Positions 1 to 12,239 are shown, counted from the stretch's first letter. The stretch is 64,000 nucleotides of DNA from Magnolia sinica (GCF_029962835.1 NC_080588.1:60908001-60972000); one strand, 5' to 3'. Made by a program: numbers and translations. The notes: generated by a model from the sequence alone, not told the origin.

Positions 1-520
1 GCAGTCCCAACTACAGGGGAGCCTATTAGATTAGCGATCTAGATCAATCATCTGTGGACCCCATTTTTAGGGTCTGGTGCCATAGGAGAGGACCACCAAT
101 GCTATGTCCTGGGGCTCCAAAACAGAGGGAGGTAAGAATGAAATATCAAACTACAAAACGCCTAAACTTTACGCATGGAACACGTGCACAAGATCTGGGC
201 CATTTATCTGGTGGGCCATTGTCAACGGGAGAGAATTCATACACCTTGTAACCCATGGACATCAGCTACAGAGCATGGTAGAATGTTATAATCCCAACCA
301 TTTAAAGAGTCTAACTTACACATTTCATCAATCGTGAGGCTTTTGGTGTATTGGTTAGGTTCTTCTTAAAATGATGCATGTGTAAAAAATGAATAAAATT
401 TTTATGAAGAAGTTGACCAATTAATCGTGGATATTCAAATTTGAACAATGACCTACCCACCGAGCACCTCTGCACTTGGGATGGGAATAATTAACGCGGC
501 TGAAGGAAGTAGATTGCTAA

Positions 521-940
521 GACCTACCTTGATGTATGTGTTTTATTTATATTATCTATTTTGATGGTTCATTTTAGGGTAGGACTAAAAAATGAAGTAA
601 ATAGAAAACTCAAGTGGACCACATCACAGTAAATAGTGGGGATTGAACACCAATTGTTGAAAAAATTTTAGAGGACGCAGGACTTTTGGATAAAGTTGAT
701 ATTTGTGTTTCTCCTTCATCGGAGTTTGTGTGATCTAATCATCAGGTTGGATGGAAAATAGACATTACAGTGGGTCTTAGGAACTTTTTAATGGTGGGTG
801 TCATTATATCCACTGTTTCCTGTGATGTGGTCCACTTAAGCTTTGGATTTGCCTCAATTTTTTTGTTCATGCCTTGGAACGAGCTGGTAAAACAGATGGA
901 TGGCATGGATAAAACAAATACATCACAATGGGCCCCACAG
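521..940. mobile_element. MITE adjoining S3a exon 5, copy 1
   Basis: Non-coding element with inverted ends: one end reads CCTTGATGTATGTG, the other CATCACAATGGGCCCCAC in the opposite sense. Internal hallmarks are AAGTGGACCACA near one end and TGTGGTCCACTTAAGC near the other, which are complementary. It lies about 25 bp from the last recognisable S3a codon and probably took part in disrupting exon 5. Ends are approximate. Confidence 0.75.
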
Positions 941-976
941 CTTGGTCATCCAGGCCTGCCATGGACTAGGGACCTA

Positions 977-1210
<234 letters not shown>

Positions 1211-1230
1211 CTAGAACAGAAGAAACAGTA

Positions 1231-1402
1231 AACTAAATCTTAGAAAATCAATTTCGTGGCAACTAGCTGGAATTGGCGAACTAAATCTTAGAAAAACAAT
1301 GTTGTGGCAACTAGCTGGAATTGGCAAATTGACATTAGAAAACTGAGCTGAAATTGGAGAATGCACGTTAGAAAATCAATTTAGCAGCAACCAGCTCACT
1401 GC
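1231..1402. repeat. ~48-bp tandem repeat in S3a intron 3, copy 1
   Basis: Two close units containing AACTAGCTGGAATTGGC are followed by two weaker ones with TTAGAAAA-type starts. The same array is at 7028-7203 in copy 2. It is intronic and non-coding. Confidence 0.65.
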
Positions 1403-2210
1403 TCATTGAAGTAGCTTGCAGTGTCTCAAAATGAAGCAATTCTCCCCGTATAAAGATTTGTGGTGGGGTTACTAATGGTGGGTTTTTCAAGGGCTCGACT
1501 AGAGGTTGGAGATGACGGAATGTGGATTCCACATATGGCCTTCTGGCTAGGGATATGGTTATTAGGCAAGGCTTAAGAAATGGACTTGAAAACGGAGCTT
1601 TTGTCCTTGTCAAAGTTGTATCCTCCATAAAGGTGTTGTTTGATAAGGTAATTGAGAGGCTAGCTGATAAGTGTATGTCCCAATTTCAAGAAAAATATGC
1701 ATGCATGCTACATGTAAAGGCGGGTCATGTCAATGGAAAAACACAATAGTTGGTCATTTTTTTAATCTTTTGAGAAGTAATAGTTGGTCAGATGTCGAAT
1801 ATCCCTATATAGCTTCCTTGAAATGCGCCCCACGTGTAGGGATGGATGTGCACTCCAACTACATCTTGATGCACACCACATTAGTCTTTAAATATATTGG
1901 CACATACATGTTGGATCATGGCATTCTTGGAATAAGGAAAGCTCGCAATGATCCTTGTCCAATGTTACAGACATTAGCACAATTGTGTGTAGTCCGGGGT
2001 TGAATTGATTGCACTTTCCCAGCCTAAAGTTTACAGTGGGATTTGGGCATATGCCAAGTTTTGGCCTGTGGATTCTATCGTCTTATAGGTCATCTAGAAT
2101 GTGATGAAGGTAAGATTCACAAATATCGGTCAAGATGCTTAGATTGCTCGAGTAAGAAAAATAAGATTTTCCACTAGATGAATTTAACACCTTCATGTCA
2201 AGAATATGGG

Positions 2211-2575
2211 TAGGGCTATCAACAGGTACTCAATGGACCATACCCATTTTTAAAAGGTCTTGGTCCAATTTCTTAACCCATTTAGGAATCCAGTTGGTTC
2301 TGGCTCCGCCACATGCATCAAAGTGGCACGCATCACACGTGTGTGATCTAATCCATCCATTCAGGAGGCAACCATGTAAATGCCCTTATATGTTGTGGAC
2401 CTGACTGAACCTGGACATTGAAACCATTGTGCAAAAGACTTGATGGGTACCCGACCCTGATCAGAAATGGATCCAGGTCCTAAAAATCAAGACTCAGACA
2501 AAAAGGACCAGAAACCAATTAGGCAGGTCTGGAAACTCCGGGACGCATCCAAAACTCAATCCTTTGACAGCCCTA
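2211..2575. mobile_element. hAT-like non-autonomous element, copy 1
   Basis: The ends TAGGGCTATCAA and TTTGACAGCCCTA form imperfect terminal inverted repeats. No coding potential is visible. A clear 8-bp target duplication was not found, so the superfamily is inferred from the ends only. The same ends bound a 118-bp element at 54961-55078. Confidence 0.5.
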
Positions 2576-3400
2576 ATCCAATGCAAAATGGGGGATCTAC
2601 ATTCACTCATCTGGACCATTGGGTACAAGAATATTAACATAAGAAACTTGCCACTTGGTCCACGTGAAGGAACACATCTAAGTGAGCTTATGCATTATTT
2701 TGATGTTCCACATGCTTAACAGGTTGCCATGTGAGAAGGGGTGCATATAGGGCTGGCAAACCCTTAAGAACAAGTGCAACAGCACATATAGTAAAGGTGC
2801 AGTGCATCCAAACCAAACTACAATGTGGAGTTCCTTCATCGAGGTGTAGGCCCAACTTGGACAGCATGTGGCTAAAAAATCATTGTCCATGGGTCCTAAC
2901 CAATTTGATCTTTTATCCGTTAAATGCAGGCCCGTAACTATTTTTCTAACCAATCCAAAAGACTAATGAAAGATGGGCTGCCCTTCCGATGTTATACACA
3001 TCTTAAAGAGTTCAGAATGATTCTTGCAAAACCTTAATTAGCATTCTCAAACACCAAAGAAACAGAACCAGATCCAGAAATTTCTCTAATAAAAAGTTTC
3101 GATATGAGAAGCAATCAAGCTGCACAACATTTGGATTAGTGGAATCCAAAAGGTAGATTTAGAAAGAAAATGTCACATTGGATGAAATAAGTGGTAATAG
3201 AAATCCATGGAAAGAATCCTAAATAACCTTTTTGTTTTAGCATATATGATTTTCATGGAAATGTGGAAGGATCAATGGTCAAAAGGTGAGAATTTTCTCT
3301 CAAAAAAGGTGGAAATCTCCATGTCTTTTAGTGTTTTCTTCGTTTTTTTTTTCTTTTCTCTTTTTGCTTCTTTTTTTATGAAATGGAAACAGCCCTTTCT

Positions 3401-3525
3401 TGAGGAAAACTGTGGAAAGGAAACAGATTTCCACAGCCACTTTTGCTTCCACAAACAGTTGAAAAACATCATATCTTGGTAAAATCGATTTCCTTTCCAC
3501 AGTTGAATCCTGTTTTCCTCCAATC
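3401..3525. repeat. Foldback sequence in S3a intron 3
   Basis: GAGGAAAACTGTGGAAAGG on one side is matched in inverted orientation by CCTTTCCACAG and GTTTTCCTC about 90 bp later. It probably is a small MITE. The copy 2 equivalent is at about 9201-9325. Confidence 0.4.
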
Positions 3526-4383
3526 CGAGCAGCCCCTGAATACGAAGAGAACAAAGCCAATATCAAAGCCTTCCTCCACACTAACAAAAGCAACATTTCA
3601 TTTCATTATCAAAACTCAAACATCAATATTCAATCTTTGATCACTGACATCCCAACACGTGAACTTGCAAACTTCCATGCACAACCTCATCTTTCTACCA
3701 GCGTTCCACCTCTGTAGAAACTCAATTCGTACAATCAGGGACCCCACCACGAAAATCAACTGGCTCATCCACTCATAACATGGGCATCACCAACAAATTG
3801 ACTCGTACCATCGGCTGTCATTTAATTTTCATGGCGCAGCCCGCCCAAGGAGTGGATCAGCGTCATTTTCCGCCCAGGCAATCCTACGGAACCCATTTTT
3901 CACACGCTGGGATGTTCATCACAAGTAAAAAGCTGGCGGGAAAGAAATGAACAATTCTTCTCGTGAAAAACGAAATCCTAACCTTGGTGCCCTGTGTCCT
4001 GGTAGCTAGGCTTTTTCCGACGGTGCGGACGTTGAAGATCGAGGGAGCCTTGATATCGTACCAATCTTTCTTCGCAAAGGGATTGACTCTGCAAAGATAT
4101 ATAATCAGATTAGAGAAGATCGAATGCCAAGAGAAGATTAAGATAAAGAGGCGTGATGCTAATGTACACTTTCTTCTTCCCGCCCTTTTTTCCCTTGGAA
4201 ATCCTCTTGTTCTTCCTGATAATCCAAAGCAATGAAGATGAGAAAGCAAAGATCAGTGCCAGAGAAAAGAGAAAGATAGATAGGAATGGATAGAGAGTAA
4301 GGACCCTCACCCAACGGCCATGGTTGCTGCTTCTGAAGCTCTAGTATCAGCAGAAAGAGTGTTTCAGTGATGATGAAGATATA

Positions 4384-4391
4384 AAACCCTA
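4384..4391 (-). promoter_or_regulatory. Telo-box in S3a leader, copy 1
   Basis: AAACCCTA lies about 60 bp upstream of the S3a start codon. Telo-boxes near the transcription start are a known hallmark of plant ribosomal-protein genes. The element is preserved in both copies, which supports the S3a identification and shows that the copied segment took the proximal promoter with it. Confidence 0.6.
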
Positions 4392-4429
4392 CTTCAAATA
4401 CTAGGAAGAGAAGCGGATTGGCTGGTGTA

Positions 4430-4625
4430 CCACACACCAGCAACCTAGTTGGTGTGTTGACATCACCAAGTTCTGTGGGTCCCATCACGAGGTATCAGTT
4501 ATATCCAAACCATCCGTCCACCCGGTGAGCTCATCGTAAGTCTTGAGTTGAAAAATATGACAGATCCAAAAATCAAGTGGACCACACTGTAAAAGGAAGT
4601 GGAGGATTGAACGCCTGCCATTGAA
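4430..4625. mobile_element. Truncated MITE at the copy 1 duplication edge
   Basis: Left part of the MITE that is longer at 10557-11075. It shares CATCACCAAGTTCTG, GTGGACCACACTGTAAAAGG and CCTGCCATTGAAA. It stops abruptly at about 4,625, which is also where homology between the duplicated segments ends. Confidence 0.65.
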
Positions 4626-4699
4626 ACATAACACTTCTCTCTTTTCGTCACCCCAATGGCTCATGTTCATGGCTCACCCAGTCTCATCCATGGGTTATG

Positions 4700-4811
4700 A
4701 GGTTCAACCAAGTAGCTTGAAGGCTGATCTTGTCTATACTTCTCCATTGAAGATTGAGGTTCAACCAAGTAGCTCGATGGCTGATCTTATCTATCCTTCT
4801 CGACTGAAGGA
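4700..4811. repeat. 57-bp tandem repeat, two units
   Basis: Two successive 57-bp units begin GAGGTTCAACCAAGTAGCT. Because 57 is a multiple of three, the + strand reads as two similar 19-residue repeats (EVQPSS...) within a short open frame. There is no independent sign that this frame is expressed. Confidence 0.6.
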
Positions 4812-5006
4812 GCACCGGAAGACGAAGTCGAGTTGTTGCATTCAAGCTTTCTTTTCTTTAATTCAGGTTCTCCACATTCCATTACAGGTTGCCGGCGTTT
4901 GCCAATCAATCCTTGGAGTTCAAGCATCAATTGATCAACCTGATCTTTATCTATGATGTATTCAATCATCTCAAATTCATCGTCATCAAGAAAAGAATCC
5001 ATCTTC
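4787..5006 (-). CDS. Unrecognised exon-like open frame
   Basis: A minus-strand open frame of 71 codons begins with ATG at 5002, three bases after a good 3' splice site (ATATTTTCAG ending at 5007). The predicted peptide is acidic at the start (MDSFLDDDEFEMIEYI), then has a leucine-rich helical stretch, a basic patch (ELKKRKLE) and a Ser-rich end. I do not recognise the family. The acidic MD..DDDE start recalls plant transposase-associated proteins, but that is weak. It lies between the duplicated segments, in sequence unique to this window, and may be an exon of a decayed or captured gene. Confidence 0.25.
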
Positions 5007-5799
5007 CTGAAAATATAAAAATCATTTTATGTAAATTACATGAAAACAAATGCATTCATGTTTAATTGATACAACAGGAAAGGAATTAAGCATGACACTA
5101 TCAGATGTTCTGGGTTAGATTGTAATTAGCACCACTCATCAGTGGGCCCCATGCAGCAAATGTTGTCCCACCATCATCATCATCATCATAAACTATGCCC
5201 TAACCTAACTAATGGGGGATAAATGGAATTCCCATTGTCCCATGTTCATCATCGACTAAGTCTTACCAGTTACCTTGATCCAGTTAATTTGCTAAGCTGC
5301 ACTATTATACACTTGTGGGTCCCATGGTTCAATGGTCCAGATTGTCCATCTGACGGGTCCAATCCATGATCAGAAGGGGCATGACAGTCCACATTCCGCA
5401 TTGAATCTGAATGGTTGTTGTAGTTATTTTTAGGCCAAAGATCAAAGCATCATGATCTTCCATTCCACAAGATTTATGGTGAATTATCCAACTATGGAGG
5501 GGCCCATCATAATAAACCGTCTGGATCACCAATTCCTGAGCCTGAGATGTATGGAATTGTGGGTCTCATGATAGTATGATTCCTCCTAATGCAAAACCAT
5601 GGTTCAGTGGTTAAGGCTATCAATCTGATATTCTCCACCATGAATGCATCACAACCCCAAAATCGCCTGGATAGAACAATCCAGACCATTCGATCTGTAG
5701 CATGCAGATAGACGGCTATGAAAGAATTACAGCAAGTGAATATAAAGAAGGTGACAGTGTAGACAGCTAGGATCTTCCAAACAGAGAGATTGTTTTTGG
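5007..5799. other. Spacer between duplicated segments
   Basis: No gene seen. Contains a (CAT)6 microsatellite at 5172-5189 and sequence with GGGTCCCATGGTTCAATGG-type motifs. Similar motifs recur near 49,560, 50,890 and 55,480, suggesting another old interspersed element. Confidence 0.4.
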
Positions 5800-6323
5800 G
5801 CAGTCCCAACTACAGGGGAGCCTATGAGATTAGCGATCTAGATCAATAATCTGTGGGCCCCATTTGTAGGGTCTGGTGCCATAGGAGAGGACCACCAATC
5901 CTATGTCCTGGGGCTCCAAAACAGAGGGAGGTAAGAATGAAATATCGAACTACAAAAAGCCTAAACTTTATTCTTGGAACATGTGCACAAGATCTGGGCC
6001 ATTTATCTGGTAGGCCATTGTCAACGGGAGAGAATTCATACACCTTGTTATAACCCATATACGTCAGCTACAAAGCGTGGTAGAATGTTATAATCCCAAC
6101 CATTTAAAGAGTCTTAACTTACACATTTCATCAATCATGAGGCTTTTGGTGTATTGGTTAGGTTCTTCTTAAAATGAAGCATGTGTAAAAAATGAATAAA
6201 AATTCTATAAAAAAAGTTAACTGATTAATCGTGGATATTCAAATTGAACGATGACCTACCCACCGAGCACCTCTGCACTTGGGATGGGAGTGATTAATGC
6301 GGCCGAAGGAAGCAGATTGCTTA

Positions 6324-6741
6324 GACCTACCTTGATGTATGTGTTTTATTTATATTATTTATTTCGATGGTTCATTTTAGGGCAGGACTAAATAATGAAG
6401 TAAATACAAAACTCAAGTGGACCACATCACACGGAATAGTGGGGATTGAACATCAATTCTTGAAAAAAATTTAGAGGACACGGGAGTTTTGGATAAAGTT
6501 GATATTTGTGTTTCTCCTTCATCGGAGTTTGTGTGACCTAATCATCAGGTTGGATGGAAAATAAACATTACAGTGGGTCTTAGGAAGTTTTTAATGGTGG
6601 GTGTCATTATATCCACTGTTTCCTGTGATGTGGTCCATTTAAGCTTTGGATTTGCCTCATTTTTTTGTTCATGCCTTGGAACGAGCTGGTAAAACAGATG
6701 GATGGCATGGATAAACAAATACATCACAATGGGCCCCACAG
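6324..6741. mobile_element. MITE adjoining S3a exon 5, copy 2
   Basis: The same insertion as at 521-940, at the equivalent place in the duplicated segment. Its presence in both copies means it was there before the duplication. Confidence 0.75.
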
Positions 6742-7027
6742 TCTGGTCATCCAGGCCTGCCATGGACTAGGGACCTAAGCTTGTCCGTTGCAAAATCCAT
6801 GCCCTGTAAAAATAGAGGTGAGGATAATATGTGGGAATGGACAGAGAGGGTCGGTGAACAAGGATGCACATACCCAGAAATTTGTGAGAACATTCCTTCC
6901 CTGAACATCCTCAGCACGAAGCCTGATCTTTCTGTATGACTGGTCTTCATCATTCTGAAGGTCGGCCAAAGAGCACTCAAACACTCTGTGCTTGAAACCT
7001 TCTGATGCAATCTGGAACAGAAGATAT

Positions 7028-7203
7028 GGTAAACTAAATCTTAGAAAATCAATTTCGTGGCAACTAGCTGGAATTGGCAAACTAAATCATAGAAAAACAA
7101 TGTTGTGGCAACTAGCTGGAATTGGCAATTTGACATTAGAAAACAGAGCCGAAATTGGAGAGTGCATGTTAGAAAATCAATTTAGCAGCAACCAGCTCAC
7201 TGC
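7028..7203. repeat. ~48-bp tandem repeat in S3a intron 3, copy 2
   Basis: Counterpart of the array at 1231-1402, with the same number of units and small base differences. Confidence 0.65.
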
Positions 7204-8010
7204 TCATTGAAGTAGCCTGCAGTGTCTCAAAATGAAGCACTTCTCCCCGTATAAAGATTTGTAGTGGGGTTACTAATGGTGGGTTTTTCAAGGGCTCGAC
7301 TAGAGGTTGGAGATGACGGAATGTGGATTCCACATATGGCCTTCTGGCTAGGGATATGGTTATTAGGCAAGGCTTAAGAAATGGACTTGAAAATGGAGCT
7401 TTTGTCCTTGTCGAAGTTGCATCCTCCATAAAGGTGTTGTTTTATAAGGTAATTGAGAGGCTAGCTGATAAATTTATGTCCCAATTTCAAGAAAAATATG
7501 CATGCATGCTACATGTAAAGGCTGGTCATGTCAATGGAAAAACACAATAGTTGGTCATTTTTTTAATCTTTTGAGAAGTAATAGTTGGTCAGATGTTGAA
7601 TATCCCTATATAGCTTCCTTGAAATGGGCCCCGCATATAGGGATGGATGTGCACTCCAACTACATCTTGATGCACACCACATTAGTCTTTAAATATATTG
7701 GCACATACATGTTGGATCATGGCATTCTTGGAATAAGGAAAGCTTGCAATGATCCTTGTCCAATGTTACAGACATTAGCACAATTGTGTAGTCCGGGGTT
7801 GAATTGATTGCACTTTCCCAGCCTAAAGTTTACAGTGGGATTTGGGCATATGCCAAGTTTTGGCCCGTGGATTCTATCATCTTATAGGTCATCTAGAATG
7901 TGATGAAGGTATGATTTACAAATATTGGTCAAGATGCTTAGATTGCTCGAGTAAGAAAAATAAGATTTTCCACTACATGAATTTAACACCTTCCATGTCA
8001 AGAATATGGG

Positions 8011-8376
8011 TAGGGCTATCAACAGGTACTCAATGGACCATACCCATTTTTTTAAAGGTCTTGGTCCAATTTCTTAAACCCATTTAGGAATCCAGTTGGT
8101 TCTGGCTCCGCCACATGCATCAAAGTGGCACACGTCACACGTGTGTGATCTAATCCATCCATTCAGGAGGCAACCATGTGAATAACCTTATATGTTGTGG
8201 ACCTGACCGAACCTGGACCTTGAAACCATTGTGCAAAAGACTTGATGGGTACCCAACCCTGATCGGATACGGATCCAGGTCCTAAAAATCAAGACTCGGA
8301 CAAAAAGGACCAGAAGCCAATTAGGTAGGTCTGGGGACTCCAGGACTCAACCAAAACTCAATCCTTTGACAGCCCT
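8011..8376. mobile_element. hAT-like non-autonomous element, copy 2
   Basis: Copy of the 2211-2575 element within the second duplicated segment, with the same TAGGGCTATCAA and GACAGCCCTA ends. Confidence 0.5.
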
Positions 8377-10184
8377 AATCCAACGCAAAATGGGGGATCC
8401 ACATTCACTCATCTGGACCATTCGGTACAAGAATAATAACATAAGAAACTTGCCACTTGGTCCACGTGAAGGAACACATCTAAGTGAGCTTATGCATTAT
8501 TTTGATGTTCCACATGCTTAACAGGTTGCCATGTGAGAGGGGGTGCATATAGGGCTGGCAAACCCTTAAGAACAAGTGCAACAGCACATATAGTAAAGGT
8601 GCAGTGCATCCAAACCAAACTACAATGTGGAGTTCCTGCATCGATGTCTAGGCCCGACTAGGACAGCATGTGGCTAAAAAATCATTGTCTGTGGGATTCT
8701 AACCAATTTGATCTTTTCTCCATTAAATGCAGACCCGTAACTATTTTTCTAACCAATCCAGAAGACTAATGAAAGATGGGCTGCCCTTCCGATGTTATAC
8801 ATATCTTAAAGAGTTCAGAATGATTCTTGCAAAACCTTAATTAGCATTCTCAAACACCAAAGAAACAGAACGAGATCCAGAAAGTTCTCTAATAAAAAGT
8901 TTCAATATGAGAAGCAATTAAGCTGCACACCATTTGGATTGGTGGAATCCAAAAGGTAGATTTAGAAAGAAAATGTCACATTGGATGAAATAAGTGGTAA
9001 TAGAGATCCATGGAAAGAATCCTAAATAACCTTTTTGTTTTAGCATACATGATTTTCATGGAAATGTGGAAGGATCGATGGTCAAAAGGTGAGAATTTTC
9101 TCTCAAAAAAGGTGGAAATCTCCATGTCTTTTAGTGTTTTCTTTGTTTTTTTTTAATTTTCTCTTTTTTCTTCTTTTTTGTGAAAGGGAAACAGCCCTTT
9201 CTTGAGGAAAACTGTGGAAAGGAAACAGATTTCCACAGCCACTTTTGCTTCCACAAACGGTTGAAAAACATCATATCTTGGTAAAATCGATTTCCCTTCC
9301 ACAGTTGAATCCTGTTTTCCACCAATCCGAGCCGCCCCTGAATAAGAAGAGAACAAAGACAATATCAAAGCCTCCTCCACACTAACAAAAGCAACATTTC
9401 ATTTCATTATCAAAACTCAAACATGAATATTCAATCTTGGATCACTGATATCCCAACACGTGAACTTGCAAACTTCCATGCACAACCTCATCTTTCTACC
9501 AGCATCCCACCTCTGTGGAAACTCAATTCGTACAATCAGTGGCCCCACCACGAAAATCAACTGGCTCATCCACTCATAACATGGGCATCACCAACAAATT
9601 GACTCGTACCATCGGCTGTCATTTGATTTTGATGGCGCGGCCCACCCAAGGAGTGGATCAGCGTCATTTTCAGCCCAGGCAATCCTACGGAGCCCATTTT
9701 TCGCATGCTCAGATGTTCCACACGAGTAAAAAGCTGGCAGGAAAGAAATGAACAATTCTTCTCTTGAACAACGAAATCCTAACCTTGGTGGCCTGTGTCC
9801 TGGTAGCTAGGCTTTTTCCGATGGTGCGGACGTTGAAGATCGAGGGAGCCTTGATATCGTACCAATCTTTCTTCGCAAAGGGATCGACTCTGCAAAGATA
9901 TATAATCAGATTAGAGAAGATCGAATGCCAGGAGAAGAGCAAGATGAAGAAGCGTGATGCTAACGTACGCTTTCTTCTTCCCGCCCTTTTTTCCCTTGGA
10001 AATCCTCTTATTCTTCCTGATAATCCAAAGCAACGAAGACGAGAAAGCAAAGATCAGTGCCAGAGAAGAGAGAAAGATAGGGATGGAGAGAGAGAGAGAG
10101 AGAGAACCCTAACCCGACGGCCATGGTTGATGCTTCTGAAGCTCCGGCATCAACAGAGAATGTTTCAGTCATGATGAAGATATA

Positions 10185-10192
10185 AAACCCTA
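10185..10192 (-). promoter_or_regulatory. Telo-box in S3a leader, copy 2
   Basis: Same AAACCCTA element about 60 bp upstream of the copy 2 start codon. MITE sequence begins within about 20-30 bp further upstream, so the native distal promoter is displaced or replaced. Confidence 0.6.
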
Positions 10193-10229
10193 CTTCCAAT
10201 GGGAAAAACGGATTGGCTACTTCCCCTGC

Positions 10230-10556
10230 CACCAGCCATTGGCTGGTGGTCGTTGCTCTTGGGCCCCACCATGATGTATGTGTTTCATCCATGCTGTCCA
10301 TCTATGCTGCTGTCCATCTATTTTTACAGATCGTTTATATAAGACCAAAAATGAGGTATATCTTAAGTGGACCACATTACAGGGCTGAGTGTTAAATGAG
10401 TGTCGACTATTAAAAACTTTTTGGGCCCGCAAGCTGATCTCTGTTTTTTCCCTTCGTTTACGTCTGACCTAATCAACGTATTGGATGTCAAATAAACAAT
10501 CCAGTGGGCGCCAGGACGATTTTAATGGTGGGGAGTAGCCCCGTAAACCTAGATGA
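10230..10556. mobile_element. Truncated MITE upstream of S3a copy 2
   Basis: Starts with the typical end GGGCCCCACCATGATGTATG and contains AAGTGGACCACATTACAGG. It lacks the complementary right third and abuts the next MITE. It is missing from copy 1 and accounts for the length difference between the duplicated segments. Confidence 0.6.
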
Positions 10557-11075
10557 TGTGGTGACGTCACCAAGTTCTGTTGGTCTCCATCACGAGATAT
10601 GAGTTATATCCCAACCGTCCATTCACTTGGTGAGCTCGTTTTAAGTCTTTAGCCTAATATTATGACAGATCTAAAAATAAAGTGGACCACACTGTAAAAG
10701 GAAGTGTAGGATTGAACACCTGCCATTGAAACCCTTTTTGGGTTACATATATTTTGGATCAATGTGATATTTGTTTTTTCTCTTCATCTAAGTCTGTGTG
10801 ACCTTCTGAGCATATTGGATGGAATGTAAACGTTACGGCGGGCCCTATGAATATTTTAATGGTGAGAATCATGGTCTCCACTATTATTTGTGGTGTGGTC
10901 CACTTGAACCTTATAAATTACTCATTTTTGGAATCAAGATCTAAAATGATCTCTCCAAGTGGATGAACTGTGTAGATATTATAAATTCATCATTGTGAGG
11001 CATGTAACTTTGATCTCATTTGAACCGTTCGCGCAACTCGGAGCTCGCGCATCCGCTCGTCTTCGCGTACGCGGT
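10557..11075. mobile_element. MITE with CG-rich terminal extension
   Basis: Contains GTGGACCACACTGTAAAAGG near the left and GTGGTGTGGTCCACTTG near the right. The right end carries a CG-rich extension (GCGCAACTCGGAGCTCGCGC). A related extension, inverted, is seen at 12516 and 37525. Confidence 0.6.
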
Positions 11076-11079
11076 TGGC

Positions 11080-11560
11080 GGAAACGGATTGGCTACTCCC
11101 CAGCCAACCGCTAATGTCGGTGCTACGTCGATCCCACCATGATGTATGTGTTTCATCCTTTACATCTATTTTTATATATCATTTTACGCTATGAGACAAA
11201 AAAATTAAGTATATCTCGACATAAAGTGGACCACGTTGTGGGAAACAGTGTTGAATGAACGTCAACCATTAAAAACCTTTGGGGGCCATAAACATTTTGG
11301 ATCAAGCTGATATTAGTTTTTTCCCTTCATCTGGGTCTGCATGACCTAATCAAAAGATTGGATGTCAAATAAACAGTACACTAGGCCTTAAGAGGATCTT
11401 AATGATGGATATCTAATTTCTATTTTTTCCTGTGGTGTGGTCCACTTGAGATTTATATCCCTAAAATGATCGGTAAAAATGGGTGAACTGAATGGATGAA
11501 ACACATACATCATGGTGGGGCCACATAGCACCGACCAGCAGCCACCCATTTCGGAAGCGG
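11080..11560. mobile_element. MITE, complete-looking
   Basis: Inverted ends: TCGGTGCTACGTCGATCCC at the left and GGGGCCACATAGCACCGA at the right. The interior has the paired GTGGACCAC and GTGGTCCAC motifs. Confidence 0.7.
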
Positions 11561-11582
11561 TTTCACCAGTGATGCTACCACT

Positions 11583-12047
11583 AGCCACTAGCCAGGTAGC
11601 TAGTGCTGGGTGCTATGTGGGCCCTACCATGATATATATGTTTTATCCACACCATCCGTCCATGTTTACACATCATCTTAATAATGTTTCTGATAAATGA
11701 GGCCGATGAAAATCTAAGCTAGACCACACCGTGGGAAAACAATAGTGACTGAACGCTTACCATTAAAAACGAACTAGAGCCCACTAATGTTTATTTGACA
11801 TCCAACTTGTATATTAGGTCATACAGACCCATAAGTAGGCAAAAAACAAATATAAACTTCATCCCTAACCTTTGTAGCCCCAAAAAGTTTTTAATAGTGA
11901 AAGTTCAATCAGCATTCTATGGCCCCGCTTGAGGTTTTGATCTACCTCAATTTTGGGTTCATACCATAAAATTATGGGGAAAAATGGAAGGACGGAATGG
12001 ATGAGATATATACATCATGTTAGGGTCCACATAGCACTGACCACTAG
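11583..12047. mobile_element. MITE, complete-looking, opposite orientation
   Basis: Ends GGGTGCTATGTGGGCCC and GGGTCCACATAGCACTGACC are inverted copies. The internal order of motifs is reversed relative to the neighbouring element at 11080-11560. Confidence 0.65.
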
Positions 12048-12235
12048 AGCTGGGCATCGGACCGAGTCGAATCGGATTGGGTCCAACTTGACCCGATCCG
12101 TGTTCTGCATGGACTGACCTGAACTCGGACCGATCCGGGACCGAGTCCGGGCCATCTGACCCGATCTAAGTTCGACTCGGTCGGGAAAACCGAGTCGGAT
12201 CGGATTGGGCAAGGTTCGGATCGTTCATTTCTTTC
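12046..12235. repeat. GGATCGG/CCGAGTC-rich element
   Basis: Begins AGCTGGGCATCGGACC and consists of degenerate short units such as CCGATCC, GAGTCGG and CGGATCGG on both strands, giving many overlapping palindromes. Related stretches are at 13726-13930, 36048-36674 and 36755-36945. No reading frame of interest. Confidence 0.5.
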
Positions 12236-12239
12236 AACG

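Larger units (their letters stand above)
6765..10124 (-). pseudogene. RPS3A: Ribosomal protein S3a (eS1) 5' gene fragment, copy 2
   Basis: Same structure as the fragment at 964-4322. Coding blocks are 10114-10124, 9969-10016, 9784-9889, 6874-7011 and 6765-6803, joined in phase through GT-AG introns. The protein reads as S3a from MAVGKNKR through [13 protein letters not shown] and then breaks at the same codon as copy 1. This copy is closer to the expected family sequence ([13 protein letters not shown]), so it may be the less decayed one. The S3a carboxy-terminal half is absent from 4,480-6,760. Any transcript would encode only about 114 residues. A functional full-length S3a must be elsewhere in the genome. 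Confidence 0.85.
5800..10735. repeat. Segmental duplication, copy 2
   Basis: This is the second copy of the segment at 1-4,625. It is about 310 bp longer because an extra truncated MITE (about 10,230-10,556) sits just upstream of the S3a start. The match ends inside the next MITE at about 10,735. The unrelated stretch 4,626-5,799 separates the two copies, so this is not a simple head-to-tail duplication with clean junctions. Confidence 0.93.

Noticed and set aside
1522..1749. Conserved open frame in both S3a introns (VDSTYGLLARD, ERLADKCMSQFQEKY), possible captured gene
   Set aside because: It is open in both copies only because they are recent duplicates. I recognise no family and see no splice or start context, so it is left as intron sequence.
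4110..4310. Upstream in-frame ATG giving a hydrophobic leader on S3a
   Set aside because: The MAVG exon at 4312-4322 with a GT-AG intron restores the standard S3a start, so the read-through frame is intron and splice-site sequence.
5172..5189. CAT repeat as a possible regulatory or coding His tract
   Set aside because: A plain six-unit microsatellite with no reading frame or gene context.
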